The position numbers and the translations under genes are program-made. This document shows, piece by piece, positions 36,667 to 45,831 of a stretch of 64,000 bases of DNA. This stretch comes from Nostoc mirabile CHAB5784 (GTDB lineage Bacteria; Cyanobacteriota; Cyanobacteriia; Cyanobacteriales; Nostocaceae). Under the pieces are notes generated by a model. That model worked only from the letters and a program-made list of their open reading frames with translations. It was not told the DNA's origin and did not search any database. The stretch's first letter is position 1. Each line of letters begins with the position of its first letter. The stretch is taken from contig NZ_JAIVFS010000010.1 of assembly GCF_020829645.1 (NCBI RefSeq), positions 88,286 through 152,285 on the forward strand, written 5' to 3'.

Positions 36667-38610
36667 CTAAAAAACAGCTGTATGAGGGTCAAGATTATCA
36701 ATAAACTGTCTATACCAAAGTTCTAGTGTTAGCCATCGATATATCAGCCAACTTCTATCAATATTTTTCTCTTGATGTTGCTGCCAATAAAATTCAATAG
36801 TATTGCGAGGTACTATATTACGGTTGATAAAAGATTCAGAACAGATAATATCGTAGATATTATTTTTGTGAGGTGCAGTTCTAATCCAACGAGCAAAAGG
36901 AGTCGGATATCCTAGTTTACTGCGCCGCCACGTAACCTCTCTGGGTAGCAAATCCTGCATAGCTTGCCTCAGAATCCATTTAGTCCATGAACCTCTAATT
37001 TTGTAATTAGAATCAAGGCTCAAAGCAAATTCTACTATTCTATGATCTAAAAAAGGAACACGAGCTTCAATAGAAAAAGCCATACTATTTCTATCTTCGT
37101 AGTGAAGTAATGCAGGAATACTTTGCTGAACTAAATGCCAATACAGAGTGTTTGCTAGTTGCTCAGGAAAACATATAGGCTGAAAACGCTGGATTTTATC
37201 ATCCTTGACCAAGGCTTCAAATTCTTGAGAAAAAAAACTTGGTTCTTCGGAAGAAAGCCTAGCATAAACAGAGGTTTTAAACCCTATATTGGTAATTCTA
37301 TTAGCAAGTTTAATTAATCGATGATTAACTAAATTAGAAAGTACGGGGTTTATCCATTGCATCCCCCAATATCTAGTAACTTCAAAAGCGGTTTGATAAG
37401 CAGATATGGTACCCCAAACTTTATTTTTACTATTATTTACAAGTAAATCTTTTATTCTTAAAGCAAAATAAGGCAGATACCCAGCAAATAACTCATCACT
37501 TCCCTGTCCATCAAGTAAGACTTTAACGTGCTTTCGAGCTTCCTTCATCACATAATACTGCGTGTACAGTCCTGGCCCAGCTGAGGGTTCATCTTGATGC
37601 CATACAATACGCTGCAAATCATTGATTAAATCATGCGATGGTTCTGGAAAAACCGGATGAGGAATGGTGTTTGCTAAAGAATTGACGGAATCAACATAAC
37701 TTCGTTCATCACAGTCTTTATCGCTGTACAAACCAGAAAAAGTATAAATAGGGCTTTCCTGAAACTTACTTGCCAGACATACAATTGAGCTAGAATCTAA
37801 CCCACCAGATAGACAAGTACCAACAGGAACATCAGACCGCATCTGCATCTTCACGGAGGAAGATAATAAATGGCGAAATTGTTCTATGGGGTCTCCACTA
37901 TGCCAAGACTGGCGAAATTTATCTGTATCTAATTCCCAATAAGAATGAATTTGCAGGTTCCCTGTTTCAGTGTGCAGATATGCATAATGACCAGGCTGCA
38001 AAGCCTTAATATCTACAAAAAAAGTTTCTTCTCCATCATCTAGTGAGCCTGATGGTAAAAAATGATGTATGTAAGCTAAGTTAGGCTTTCTATATTCAGG
38101 AAATACAGTAACTAGGGCTTTAATTTCTGAAGCAAATACAAACTTTTCTGAATCATTAATATAATAAAAAGGCTTAACTCCAAATCTATCACGGCTAAAG
38201 AATAACTCTTTATTAGCTCGGTCGTAGATAGCAAAAGCCCACATTCCATTAAAATGGTGCAAACAATTAGCACCCCACTCGCAGTAAGCAGCTAAAACAA
38301 CTTCCGTGTCTGTACCTGTATAAAATTGATGACCTTTGTGTTTAAGCTCTTCTCGAATTTCAAGGTAATTATATATCTCGCCATTGTACACAATCCAAAA
38401 GCGTTCGTTATGATAAGGCATTGGCTGGTGTCCAGAAGCACTTAAATCAAGAATTGACAGTCTTCGATGTCCCAATCCTACAGAACCATCAATATACAAT
38501 CCTTCATCATCTGGACCTCTATGTTTAATAGAGTTCGTCATGTCAGTAATTAATTTTTCTGAAACACAACGATTTCTTTCCTTATAAATTACTCCAGATA
38601 TTCCACACAT
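36667..38610 (-). CDS. glutamine amidotransferase / asparagine-synthase-like enzyme, copy 2
   Basis: The 647-residue enzyme starts MCGISGVIYKER (Cys2 nucleophile). The synthetase domain has LSGGLDSSSIV and the later MAFSIEARVPFLDHRIVEFAL motif. It is the second of three paralogues and diverges clearly from copies 1 and 3, so it is not a recent duplicate. It sits in a minus-strand run between two GT4 genes (13-base gap to the upstream gene), which suggests action on a glycan precursor. Confidence 0.85.
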   Translation of the reverse strand: MCGISGVIYKERNRCVSEKLITDMTNSIKHRGPDDEGLYIDGSVGLGHRRLSILDLSASGHQPMPYHNERFWIVYNGEIYNYLEIREELKHKGHQFYTGTDTEVVLAAYCEWGANCLHHFNGMWAFAIYDRANKELFFSRDRFGVKPFYYINDSEKFVFASEIKALVTVFPEYRKPNLAYIHHFLPSGSLDDGEETFFVDIKALQPGHYAYLHTETGNLQIHSYWELDTDKFRQSWHSGDPIEQFRHLLSSSVKMQMRSDVPVGTCLSGGLDSSSIVCLASKFQESPIYTFSGLYSDKDCDERSYVDSVNSLANTIPHPVFPEPSHDLINDLQRIVWHQDEPSAGPGLYTQYYVMKEARKHVKVLLDGQGSDELFAGYLPYFALRIKDLLVNNSKNKVWGTISAYQTAFEVTRYWGMQWINPVLSNLVNHRLIKLANRITNIGFKTSVYARLSSEEPSFFSQEFEALVKDDKIQRFQPICFPEQLANTLYWHLVQQSIPALLHYEDRNSMAFSIEARVPFLDHRIVEFALSLDSNYKIRGSWTKWILRQAMQDLLPREVTWRRSKLGYPTPFARWIRTAPHKNNIYDIICSESFINRNIVPRNTIEFYWQQHQEKNIDRSWLIYRWLTLELWYRQFIDNLDPHTAVF

Positions 38611-38623
38611 AATATATTATTTA

Positions 38624-39937
38624 TTAAAGTGTTTTTTTATACAGAGAAACTAGTTTCTCTGTTTGTTTTTCCCATTTAAAGTTGCCACGGATTTTTAGCA
38701 CTTGTGATTTATAACCATTTATCTTGTTAGGACTGGCAAAAAAATTATCAATTGCTAATTGGATATCTGCTGATGTCTCCATTTTTGCATTCTGACCTAT
38801 GCCTTGATGACCAACAAAACGATTTAGTTCAGGAGAATCATTAGCCAGGATTGGTAATCCAGCCAAAATAAACTCGAATAATTTATTAGGAGTACAGTAA
38901 TAAGAGTTTAAATCTATATGAGGATAAGGAATAATTCCGACATCAGCAGATGCTGTATAAAATAGTAAATTGTTGGCTGAAACAAATTCGTGGAAATAAA
39001 CGCGATCGCCAAGTAGTTTAAGATTTATAGCTATCTGTTCTAATTTTTCTCGCAAAGCACCACTTCCCAAAATTACAAGTGCAAAATCTTGATATTCACA
39101 CAAAGCAACAGCTTCTATGAGATTCTCTAGGTTGCGATTCTCACTTAAACTACCCTGAAAAAGTAGAATTTTTTTGCTTAGGGGAATTTTCAAATTTTTT
39201 CTGAGGTAATTATAAGAAGAATATACATCAAAATCCGGTGGCTCACTGGTTAAGTTAAGTAAAAATTCTGGTACGGGAATATTGTATCTTTTAGCCATTT
39301 CTCCTGCGATAGACCGATTAACTGTGATTACTAAATTTGCCAAAGGTGCAAGTCTAGATTCAACATCTTTATACATTTCTACCCGTTCAACACCAAAATG
39401 GTGTTGTTCTGGATAAAGTTCATGAGAGTCATATACAACTTTTGCTTGATAATGAGTAGCTGCTTTGAGAGCAGCTGGGAGCATTGGTAGATCATGAGCA
39501 ACATATATGTCTGCCGGAATTTTTACTGCTTCTTGATAAAAATGTTCATGATACCAGTAAAAATCACGCCATTTTGTTTCTGTGATCAGTTTTTCTTTTT
39601 CAACTAATTCCGATATTTTCAGTGGTGATCTTGTTTTATTAAATAACTTTGGTATAATTTTTTGGATGAGTTTATTGTACCAATTTAGTATTGTGTTGCT
39701 CTTCTTTTCGGAAATTTGATATGTGGGAGGTGGTGAATTACCATCTATCCTGACAATTTTTATTTCAGGTATTGCACGATCATTGACCTGATAAGCCTGG
39801 GGTAAAGGAGCAGCAACTATATGAACTGTAAATCCATTTTGAGCTAGGGTTTGAGCCTCCAACAAAATTCTTCTATCTATGTTGTCATCTGGAGTAAGCA
39901 TGACTACAGTTAATTTTTTGCTATTGAATTGGATCAT
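38624..39937 (-). CDS. GT4-family glycosyltransferase
   Basis: The 437-residue GT-B enzyme has N-terminal KLTVVMLTPDDNIDRRILLEAQTLAQNGF and a donor domain with LLFQGSLSENRNLENLIEA, then the GLPILANDSPEL region. It holds the only HIP1 octamer (39002-39009) between 28.5 and 43.7 kb. It lies 20 bases after the coiled-coil methyltransferase, consistent with one transcript. Confidence 0.85.
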   Translation of the reverse strand: MIQFNSKKLTVVMLTPDDNIDRRILLEAQTLAQNGFTVHIVAAPLPQAYQVNDRAIPEIKIVRIDGNSPPPTYQISEKKSNTILNWYNKLIQKIIPKLFNKTRSPLKISELVEKEKLITETKWRDFYWYHEHFYQEAVKIPADIYVAHDLPMLPAALKAATHYQAKVVYDSHELYPEQHHFGVERVEMYKDVESRLAPLANLVITVNRSIAGEMAKRYNIPVPEFLLNLTSEPPDFDVYSSYNYLRKNLKIPLSKKILLFQGSLSENRNLENLIEAVALCEYQDFALVILGSGALREKLEQIAINLKLLGDRVYFHEFVSANNLLFYTASADVGIIPYPHIDLNSYYCTPNKLFEFILAGLPILANDSPELNRFVGHQGIGQNAKMETSADIQLAIDNFFASPNKINGYKSQVLKIRGNFKWEKQTEKLVSLYKKTL

Positions 39938-39957
39938 AGTTATAAATCTCTGTGAAA

Positions 39958-41997
39958 TTATTTACCCAAAATTGAGTTTTTTTGCTCATCTAATTTATTT
40001 CTAAATAGTTTAATTTTGGTCAAAAACTTTTGATATATTACTATAATTGTGCTTTTTAATCGACGCACAAATGTCTTATTATAAACAGCTTGCAGCTCTT
40101 TATATTCACTTTGCAAAATTTTGGATTCAGATTGCAAAGTTGGAGTTACGTACTGTAAGGTTTGGTGTACTATCTGTAAAGTTTCGTGTACCGTTTGTAA
40201 GATTTGATATTCACCTTTTAAAGATTGATATGTCTCTTGTAGAGTTTGATGTTCACCTTCTAATGTTTGGTGTGCTGCTTGCAAAATTTGATAAGCCTCT
40301 TGTAAAGTTAGATTTTTGCTCTCTAAGCTTTGGTGTGCTGCTTGCAAAATTTGATAAGCCTCTTGTAAAGTTAGATTTTTGCTCTCTAAGCTTTGGTGTG
40401 CTGCTTGCAAAACTTGATAAGCCTCTTGTAAAATTAGATTTTTGCTCTCTAAGCTTTGGTGTGCTGCTTGCAAAACTTGATATGCTACTTGTAAAGTTTG
40501 TTGCTCATTATTTAAAGTTTGGTATCCTTTTTGTAAAACACTGCTAAGGTTATAAAAATCATTATCTGATAGACTCGGAAGATTATGCTTTTTCAACAAA
40601 TCAGGATTGGACATCCATTTTCTTTCAACTACATAATTGTCATATAGCGGCAAGCTTAAATCAACATGGTCACTTCCGACTAGTCTCCAGAAACGGGCTT
40701 TTTTCTGATGATTATCGTGAATAATAATTTCATCGCTCTCGACATTAGTGAGGGCAGATGTGGTGAATGTGATTGAACAGTTTTGAGATCGAATTTCAAA
40801 TAGGATACCATATTTTGACAGACAAGCTTGAGGAATGGGAATCTTCAAAAAAAAGTTCCCATAGACTTTTGTTTCAATTAGTGAAATATAGCCCTGCTTG
40901 TCGTCATAAATAAAAATCGTCATGTCACCATTTGTTTCAACTCTTCCAGAAAGGTTTAATTCAATTACTTGATTTGGATTATTTGAACAACAAAAAAAAC
41001 CAATTAAAAGTCTGTGATTCTCTGATAAAATGGCACCTTCTGTCGTCACTACATCAGACAAATAGTATGGCAGTTTAGAAAATAACGGGATAAATCCTTT
41101 TTTAAATATTTCTGGCTTTTGAAAGTCAATCTGATTACTTCTTAACTTTTCTTGATCTAATACAACTTGTCTTCCACCAATATCTTTAAAACCTGGGGGT
41201 AGTTTACTTGTTGAAAAACTATCTTTAGCATAAAGATTAATACACTCTGTTCGCCGCGAAGACCAATCTATTAGGTCATGGTTATCAAGACACAGCATTG
41301 AAACTAATTTATCTGTCATTGACTCAACAGGTTTAGCTATAGTGACATTTTTACTATTACAATACAAACATAATGGAGCATCGGTTGCTGCTAACTCAAA
41401 TACCAAAAGTCGTTTAGCTAATACTACAGATGGAGGTTCGCTCTCCCAAGTATCTCCACTTAAAATTTGTCTATGACACTGATAGCCAAAGGGAGTTAGT
41501 AACTCTGCTGTTTCTTTGAGATCAAATGATGCTAAATGATGATTAACATGGTAGTAGCGCCCACAGTCGGCACACTTTGTCATTGACTGATTTAAATCTT
41601 CAAGAAAAGGTACTGTAATGATGACATATTTGGATGCTACTCGGGCTAGTTCTTTTAAAGCTTGGGTTCTCTGTGCTGATGTCAAATGTTCTATGACATC
41701 ATTTGCCATAACTAAATCAAAGGATTCATCAGCAAAAGGTAATTGGAGAATTTCTCCCAGAACCGTTTCCCGGCTGACATAACGCAGTGCTTCTTCACTT
41801 CTATCAAGACCTACTACTCTAATAAGTTCAGGTAATGCATTAGTAATTAGTCCGTTACCACAACCAACATCTAGTATGCTTTCCACATCTTGAGGCAATA
41901 TCGCTAAAATATCTGACAGCACTTGCTCTTGATAAAGGAGCATGGTATTATTCCAAACTTCAGGTTGGTCAAAGTAATTCTTGGTATTTTCCTGCAT
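39958..41997 (-). CDS. SAM methyltransferase with tandem-repeat coiled coil (candidate chain-length ruler)
   Basis: The 679-residue protein starts with a class I methyltransferase domain (about 20-200; SAM motif ILDVGCGNGL at 41-50, VMANDVIEHL later). A CxxC-containing insert (CADCGRYYHVNHH, about 141) and a second CLYC segment may bind zinc. A beta-rich middle part (about 290-460) resembles sugar-binding modules only loosely. Residues about 475-640 are a coiled coil whose core is four near-identical 21-residue units (LQAAHQSLESKNLTLQEAYQ), i.e. three heptads each. The last 40 residues are basic and amphipathic (RRLKSTIIVIYQKFLTKIKLF). The start overlaps the Wzt-like gene by 29 bases. The layout recalls WbdD, the O-antigen chain terminator and ruler; no kinase domain is seen. 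Confidence 0.8.
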   Translation of the reverse strand: MQENTKNYFDQPEVWNNTMLLYQEQVLSDILAILPQDVESILDVGCGNGLITNALPELIRVVGLDRSEEALRYVSRETVLGEILQLPFADESFDLVMANDVIEHLTSAQRTQALKELARVASKYVIITVPFLEDLNQSMTKCADCGRYYHVNHHLASFDLKETAELLTPFGYQCHRQILSGDTWESEPPSVVLAKRLLVFELAATDAPLCLYCNSKNVTIAKPVESMTDKLVSMLCLDNHDLIDWSSRRTECINLYAKDSFSTSKLPPGFKDIGGRQVVLDQEKLRSNQIDFQKPEIFKKGFIPLFSKLPYYLSDVVTTEGAILSENHRLLIGFFCCSNNPNQVIELNLSGRVETNGDMTIFIYDDKQGYISLIETKVYGNFFLKIPIPQACLSKYGILFEIRSQNCSITFTTSALTNVESDEIIIHDNHQKKARFWRLVGSDHVDLSLPLYDNYVVERKWMSNPDLLKKHNLPSLSDNDFYNLSSVLQKGYQTLNNEQQTLQVAYQVLQAAHQSLESKNLILQEAYQVLQAAHQSLESKNLTLQEAYQILQAAHQSLESKNLTLQEAYQILQAAHQTLEGEHQTLQETYQSLKGEYQILQTVHETLQIVHQTLQYVTPTLQSESKILQSEYKELQAVYNKTFVRRLKSTIIVIYQKFLTKIKLFRNKLDEQKNSILGK
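40265..40516 (-). repeat. four 63-bp tandem units encoding the coiled coil
   Basis: Units begin at 40265, 40328, 40391 and 40454 on the plus strand, each 63 bases and nearly identical. They encode residues about 495-578. The exact multiple of three heptads means that gain or loss of a unit keeps the frame and the coiled-coil register. Confidence 0.9.
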
Positions 41998-43807
41998 TAT
42001 GTAATTTTACTTTAAGTGGTTGACGACAGATTCCATAATCAGTACGGTCAGTTTCATTTGGATCGCAAACTTGAAAGTGAATGCACCTGTCAAGTAAATG
42101 GTAAGCTTGCGGCTCAATTCCATTGATGGAAAAGTACTTAAAAATGGCAGCACTCGCTACATAAGCACCTTTACCAAGCAAAAGCTTATCTACATGAAAA
42201 ACTACTTGACCTTCTTCTGCAATCACGTCTACACCAAGTTCGCTACCAGATGCTATCCATTGGGAAGCACAAATTCCGGAGGGAAGATAGATGCAAAAAA
42301 CAAAGGTTGGATTTTGTATGGCTATGGTAGTCCTATATTTTACAACTACCTTACAAGGATTTAGGCAAAAAAGTGTTTTAGTCTCTTTTCGTTGGGAATC
42401 CAATATTAAAACTTCGGTAATTAAAGCCTCTTTAGAGCCATATTCATCAGTATCAGTTAAAAGAGAATTAATCTCTTTGAGAGAATCTTTGATTTCAATT
42501 GAGTGCTGCCCTTGATTATCTTTTCCAATACCTTCAGTATTAAGGGTAAACTGTGTGACACTGTTATTAGATGCAAGCATACCCAATCTATGGTAGTCCT
42601 TGTAGTCAGAAACAAACACCTCAACAGCAACACTTTCTTGTTCACAATCAGCCTCAATCTGCAAACATAAATCAGATGAATTAGCTAAGTAAGACTTAGG
42701 TACAGCGAATTCAAAAGGTGCGTGAGCATATTTGCCTTTAAAATTAGCGTACACTCTATAGTAACCATTACTATCTCTACTTGCTGAACCCCAATCCATC
42801 ACACCTGGATCATCCAGAATATAATGCTTTTGTCCAGGTTTATTATCCATTGGTCCGCCCACTTCAATATGCCCAATATTTTCAGATTGGGATTGCAGAA
42901 CTATAGATCGGATCTTGTGCTTCCCATCAGGATGTCCTCCATCTTTACCAACAAAACGAAATAAAAACGATTGATATATATCTTGTTCGTTTTCCAGCAA
43001 AAGAGTTTGCTTTTTAGATAATTTTAAATCTCTGGCTTTTAATCTAATTTCTTCCTCACGTCGAACCATTGCTGAGTAAAATTTGATGGCATGGAGTGGA
43101 TTTCCATCTGCATGTATGGTTCCCCGATTGATCCAAATAACTCGATTACACAAAGTCTGAACAGAACCCAAATCATGACTGACAAATAAAACTGTTGCCC
43201 CTGAATCTTCTGTCAGCTTCCGCATCCGCTCTACACACTTCCCAGCAAAGTAGGCATCACCCGCACCCAGCACTTCATCTATAATTAGTATTTCAGGCTC
43301 AATAACTGTAGCAACTGTAAAAGCCAACCGAGCATACATCCCTGCCGAATAAGTTTTGATGGGCTGATCTATAAACTCGTCTAGTTCAGAAAAATCAATT
43401 ATTTCGTCTTCCAAGTTTCTAATCTTCGCTGGAGATAGTCCTTGATATGCTAGAGAAGCTTGGATATTTTGCCGTCCGGTAAACTCTGGATGAAATCCTG
43501 TACCGAGTTCCATCAAAGCTTGGACTCTTCCTTGAACTTCTACAGTTCCCTCCGTAGGTGCAATATTGCCCGTAATAATTTTCAATAGGGTACTTTTGCC
43601 AGCACCATTACGTCCAATTAAACCAAGACGTTCTCCCCTTTTCACTTCCAGGTTCAGACCTCGTAAAGCCCAAAACTCTTGATAATATTGTTTGCGCCAG
43701 AATAACCATCGATTAACTCCAAAAGCATCAAGAACCTTATCAGCAGGACGCTTATAGAGCCTGTACATTTTTCCTAGATCGCGGATAGCGATCGCTGTCT
43801 CTGTCAT
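41969..43807 (-). CDS. polysaccharide export ATPase (Wzt-like) with extended C-terminal domains
   Basis: The 612-residue protein has an N-terminal ABC ATPase (1-245): Walker A GRNGAGKST (65-73), signature YSAGMYARLAF (S154-M157, the usual form in Wzt/TagH), Walker B ILIIDE. The remaining 360 residues are longer than in a minimal Wzt. They comprise an extra beta domain (about 275-415) and a Wzt_C-like domain (about 420-600). Wzt C-terminal domains recognise the modified end of the finished chain before export. The partner permease is probably 28850-29713. The stop overlaps the methyltransferase start. Confidence 0.9.
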   Translation of the reverse strand: MTETAIAIRDLGKMYRLYKRPADKVLDAFGVNRWLFWRKQYYQEFWALRGLNLEVKRGERLGLIGRNGAGKSTLLKIITGNIAPTEGTVEVQGRVQALMELGTGFHPEFTGRQNIQASLAYQGLSPAKIRNLEDEIIDFSELDEFIDQPIKTYSAGMYARLAFTVATVIEPEILIIDEVLGAGDAYFAGKCVERMRKLTEDSGATVLFVSHDLGSVQTLCNRVIWINRGTIHADGNPLHAIKFYSAMVRREEEIRLKARDLKLSKKQTLLLENEQDIYQSFLFRFVGKDGGHPDGKHKIRSIVLQSQSENIGHIEVGGPMDNKPGQKHYILDDPGVMDWGSASRDSNGYYRVYANFKGKYAHAPFEFAVPKSYLANSSDLCLQIEADCEQESVAVEVFVSDYKDYHRLGMLASNNSVTQFTLNTEGIGKDNQGQHSIEIKDSLKEINSLLTDTDEYGSKEALITEVLILDSQRKETKTLFCLNPCKVVVKYRTTIAIQNPTFVFCIYLPSGICASQWIASGSELGVDVIAEEGQVVFHVDKLLLGKGAYVASAAIFKYFSINGIEPQAYHLLDRCIHFQVCDPNETDRTDYGICRQPLKVKLHNAGKYQELL

Positions 43808-43894
43808 TTTGTGCTTTATCTATGCTTTATGTGCTTTATTTATGGAGATTAAACTCCATAAAAGAAAGTTCCAATCTCAGAATAATAAGGTAAT

Positions 43895-45829
43895 ATGTGT
43901 GGAATTGGCGGAATAGTCAGATTTAATTCCTCTGGAATAGATTTACAGATTTTAACAACCATTAGTAATTGTCTCAAATTTCGCGGTCCTGATGATCTAG
44001 GGTTTTTAGGATGGTCTGGAACATCACCTGTCCAAATCTCCCGAAATCCTGAAGCTTTAGAGGGTAGCCGGATCTGCCTGTTTCATCGTCGCCTGTCTAT
44101 TCTGGATCTAAGTCCTGCTGGTTGGCAACCAATGGGAACATCTGATGAACGGTATTATATTGTCTTTAATGGAGAAATTTATAATTATCTGGAACTGCAA
44201 ACCCAGATGAAAGCTTTAGGCCATCAATTTCGTTCACGCTCAGATACAGAAGTGCTATTGACAGCATACGCCCAATGGGGTAAAAAAGCTTTAAACAAAT
44301 TAGTAGGAATGTTTGCCTTTGCTATCCTAGATACTTGGGAACGTACCTTATTTCTAGCTCGTGACTTTTTTGGCATTAAACCTCTTTACTACACCTACTC
44401 TCAGAATGGATTAGCTTTTGCTTCTGAAATCAAGTCACTTCTCAAGCTTCCTGGTGTCAACCCCCGTGTCAATCCCCAACGACTTTATGACTACCTCCAT
44501 TCTGGGCTGACTGATTACGGCAGTGAAACCCTATTCGCTGACATCAAGCAACTACCGCCTTCCCATTTCCTGAAAGTTTCTTTAGACAAACCCCAGCAAC
44601 CTCAAATTGAGCGATACTGGCAGTTGGAGTTAAACCAACACTTAGATATTACATTTGCAGAAGCCACAGAACACCTGCGCCACCTATTTTTAGAAAGTGT
44701 CAGTTTACATCTGCGAAGTGATGTGCCCGTTGGGGCGGCACTTTCGGGAGGTATAGATTCTTCTGCCATTGTCATGGCGATGCGACATCTACAAGGAGAA
44801 CAATTAGAACTGCATACATTTAGCTATATTGCCTCAGATCCAGCCCTCAGCGAAGAAAAATGGGTGGATACAGTGGCAGAGGCGGCGTCGGTTGTAGGAC
44901 ATAAAGTACAGGCATCTCCTGAAGACTTGATAACCGATCTCAATAGACTCATTGACTTACAAGATGAACCCTTTGGTAGTACTAGTATTTATGCTCAGTA
45001 TCGGGTGTTCCAACTGGCAAAAACTGCTGGCATTAAGGTGATGCTAGATGGACAGGGAGCTGACGAACTTTTGGGCGGCTACCGTCCCTACCTAGCTGCA
45101 CGACTGGCTTCTCTACTGCGTCAGGGGCAATGGGGAACTGCTAACCAGTTTTTGCAACAATCAGTAAAGCTACCAGGGACTAGTCAAAAAAAGCTGCTAC
45201 TACGGGCTGTCGGATTACTCTTACCGCCAAGTATGCAAGCATCAGTGAGACAGCTAGTAAATAAAGACGTGAAACCTAGCTGGTTGAATAGTGACTGGTT
45301 TACCCGACATGGACTGGTTCCCAAACTCTATCAAAGCAAACATGGTGAAGAAATGTTGCGGTCAGAACTTTACTATGCCTTGACCGAAACCAGCCTACCA
45401 ATGCTTCTGCGCTATGAAGACCGCAATTCTATGGCACACTCAATTGAAAGTCGGGTTCCCTTTCTCACACCTGCTTTGATCAATTTTGTTTTGTCTTTAC
45501 CAGAAGAATTTATTATTGCTAGGGATGGCACCTCTAAAGCAATTTTCCGCCAAGCAATGCGGGGTATAGTCCCAGATGTTATCTTAGACCGTAAAGATAA
45601 AATTGGTTTTGCCACACCTGAGCAACAGTGGCTAAAAACCCTAAGTCCTTGGGTCGAAGCAGTGTTAAACAGTGAAATGGCAACCCAAATTCCGGCATTA
45701 AATTTACAACAGGTTAAAGAAGAATTTCAGGCAGTAGTAGAGGGACGGTCTGCCTTTGATTTCCGTATCTGGCGCTGGGTGAACTTAATTTGCTGGGCAG
45801 AACGCTTTACCGTGACTTTTGAGGACTGA
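43895..45829 (+). CDS. glutamine amidotransferase / asparagine-synthase-like enzyme, copy 3
   Basis: The 644-residue enzyme has start MCGIGGIVRFN (Cys2), FHRRLSILDLSPAG and the synthetase loop LSGGIDSSAIV. GC content and codon use are closer to the core genome than copies 1 and 2. It is divergent from the Wzt-like gene (87 bases between starts) and 2 bases upstream of the following GT4 gene, so the pair is translationally linked. Confidence 0.85.
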   Translation: MCGIGGIVRFNSSGIDLQILTTISNCLKFRGPDDLGFLGWSGTSPVQISRNPEALEGSRICLFHRRLSILDLSPAGWQPMGTSDERYYIVFNGEIYNYLELQTQMKALGHQFRSRSDTEVLLTAYAQWGKKALNKLVGMFAFAILDTWERTLFLARDFFGIKPLYYTYSQNGLAFASEIKSLLKLPGVNPRVNPQRLYDYLHSGLTDYGSETLFADIKQLPPSHFLKVSLDKPQQPQIERYWQLELNQHLDITFAEATEHLRHLFLESVSLHLRSDVPVGAALSGGIDSSAIVMAMRHLQGEQLELHTFSYIASDPALSEEKWVDTVAEAASVVGHKVQASPEDLITDLNRLIDLQDEPFGSTSIYAQYRVFQLAKTAGIKVMLDGQGADELLGGYRPYLAARLASLLRQGQWGTANQFLQQSVKLPGTSQKKLLLRAVGLLLPPSMQASVRQLVNKDVKPSWLNSDWFTRHGLVPKLYQSKHGEEMLRSELYYALTETSLPMLLRYEDRNSMAHSIESRVPFLTPALINFVLSLPEEFIIARDGTSKAIFRQAMRGIVPDVILDRKDKIGFATPEQQWLKTLSPWVEAVLNSEMATQIPALNLQQVKEEFQAVVEGRSAFDFRIWRWVNLICWAERFTVTFED

Positions 45830-45831
45830 AA

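Noticed and set aside
40047..40547. 166-residue plus-strand frame opposite the coiled-coil repeats
   Set aside because: It mirrors the minus-strand 63-bp repeats (repeated AKFDKPLVKLDFCSL), so it is a shadow of the coiled-coil coding sequence.
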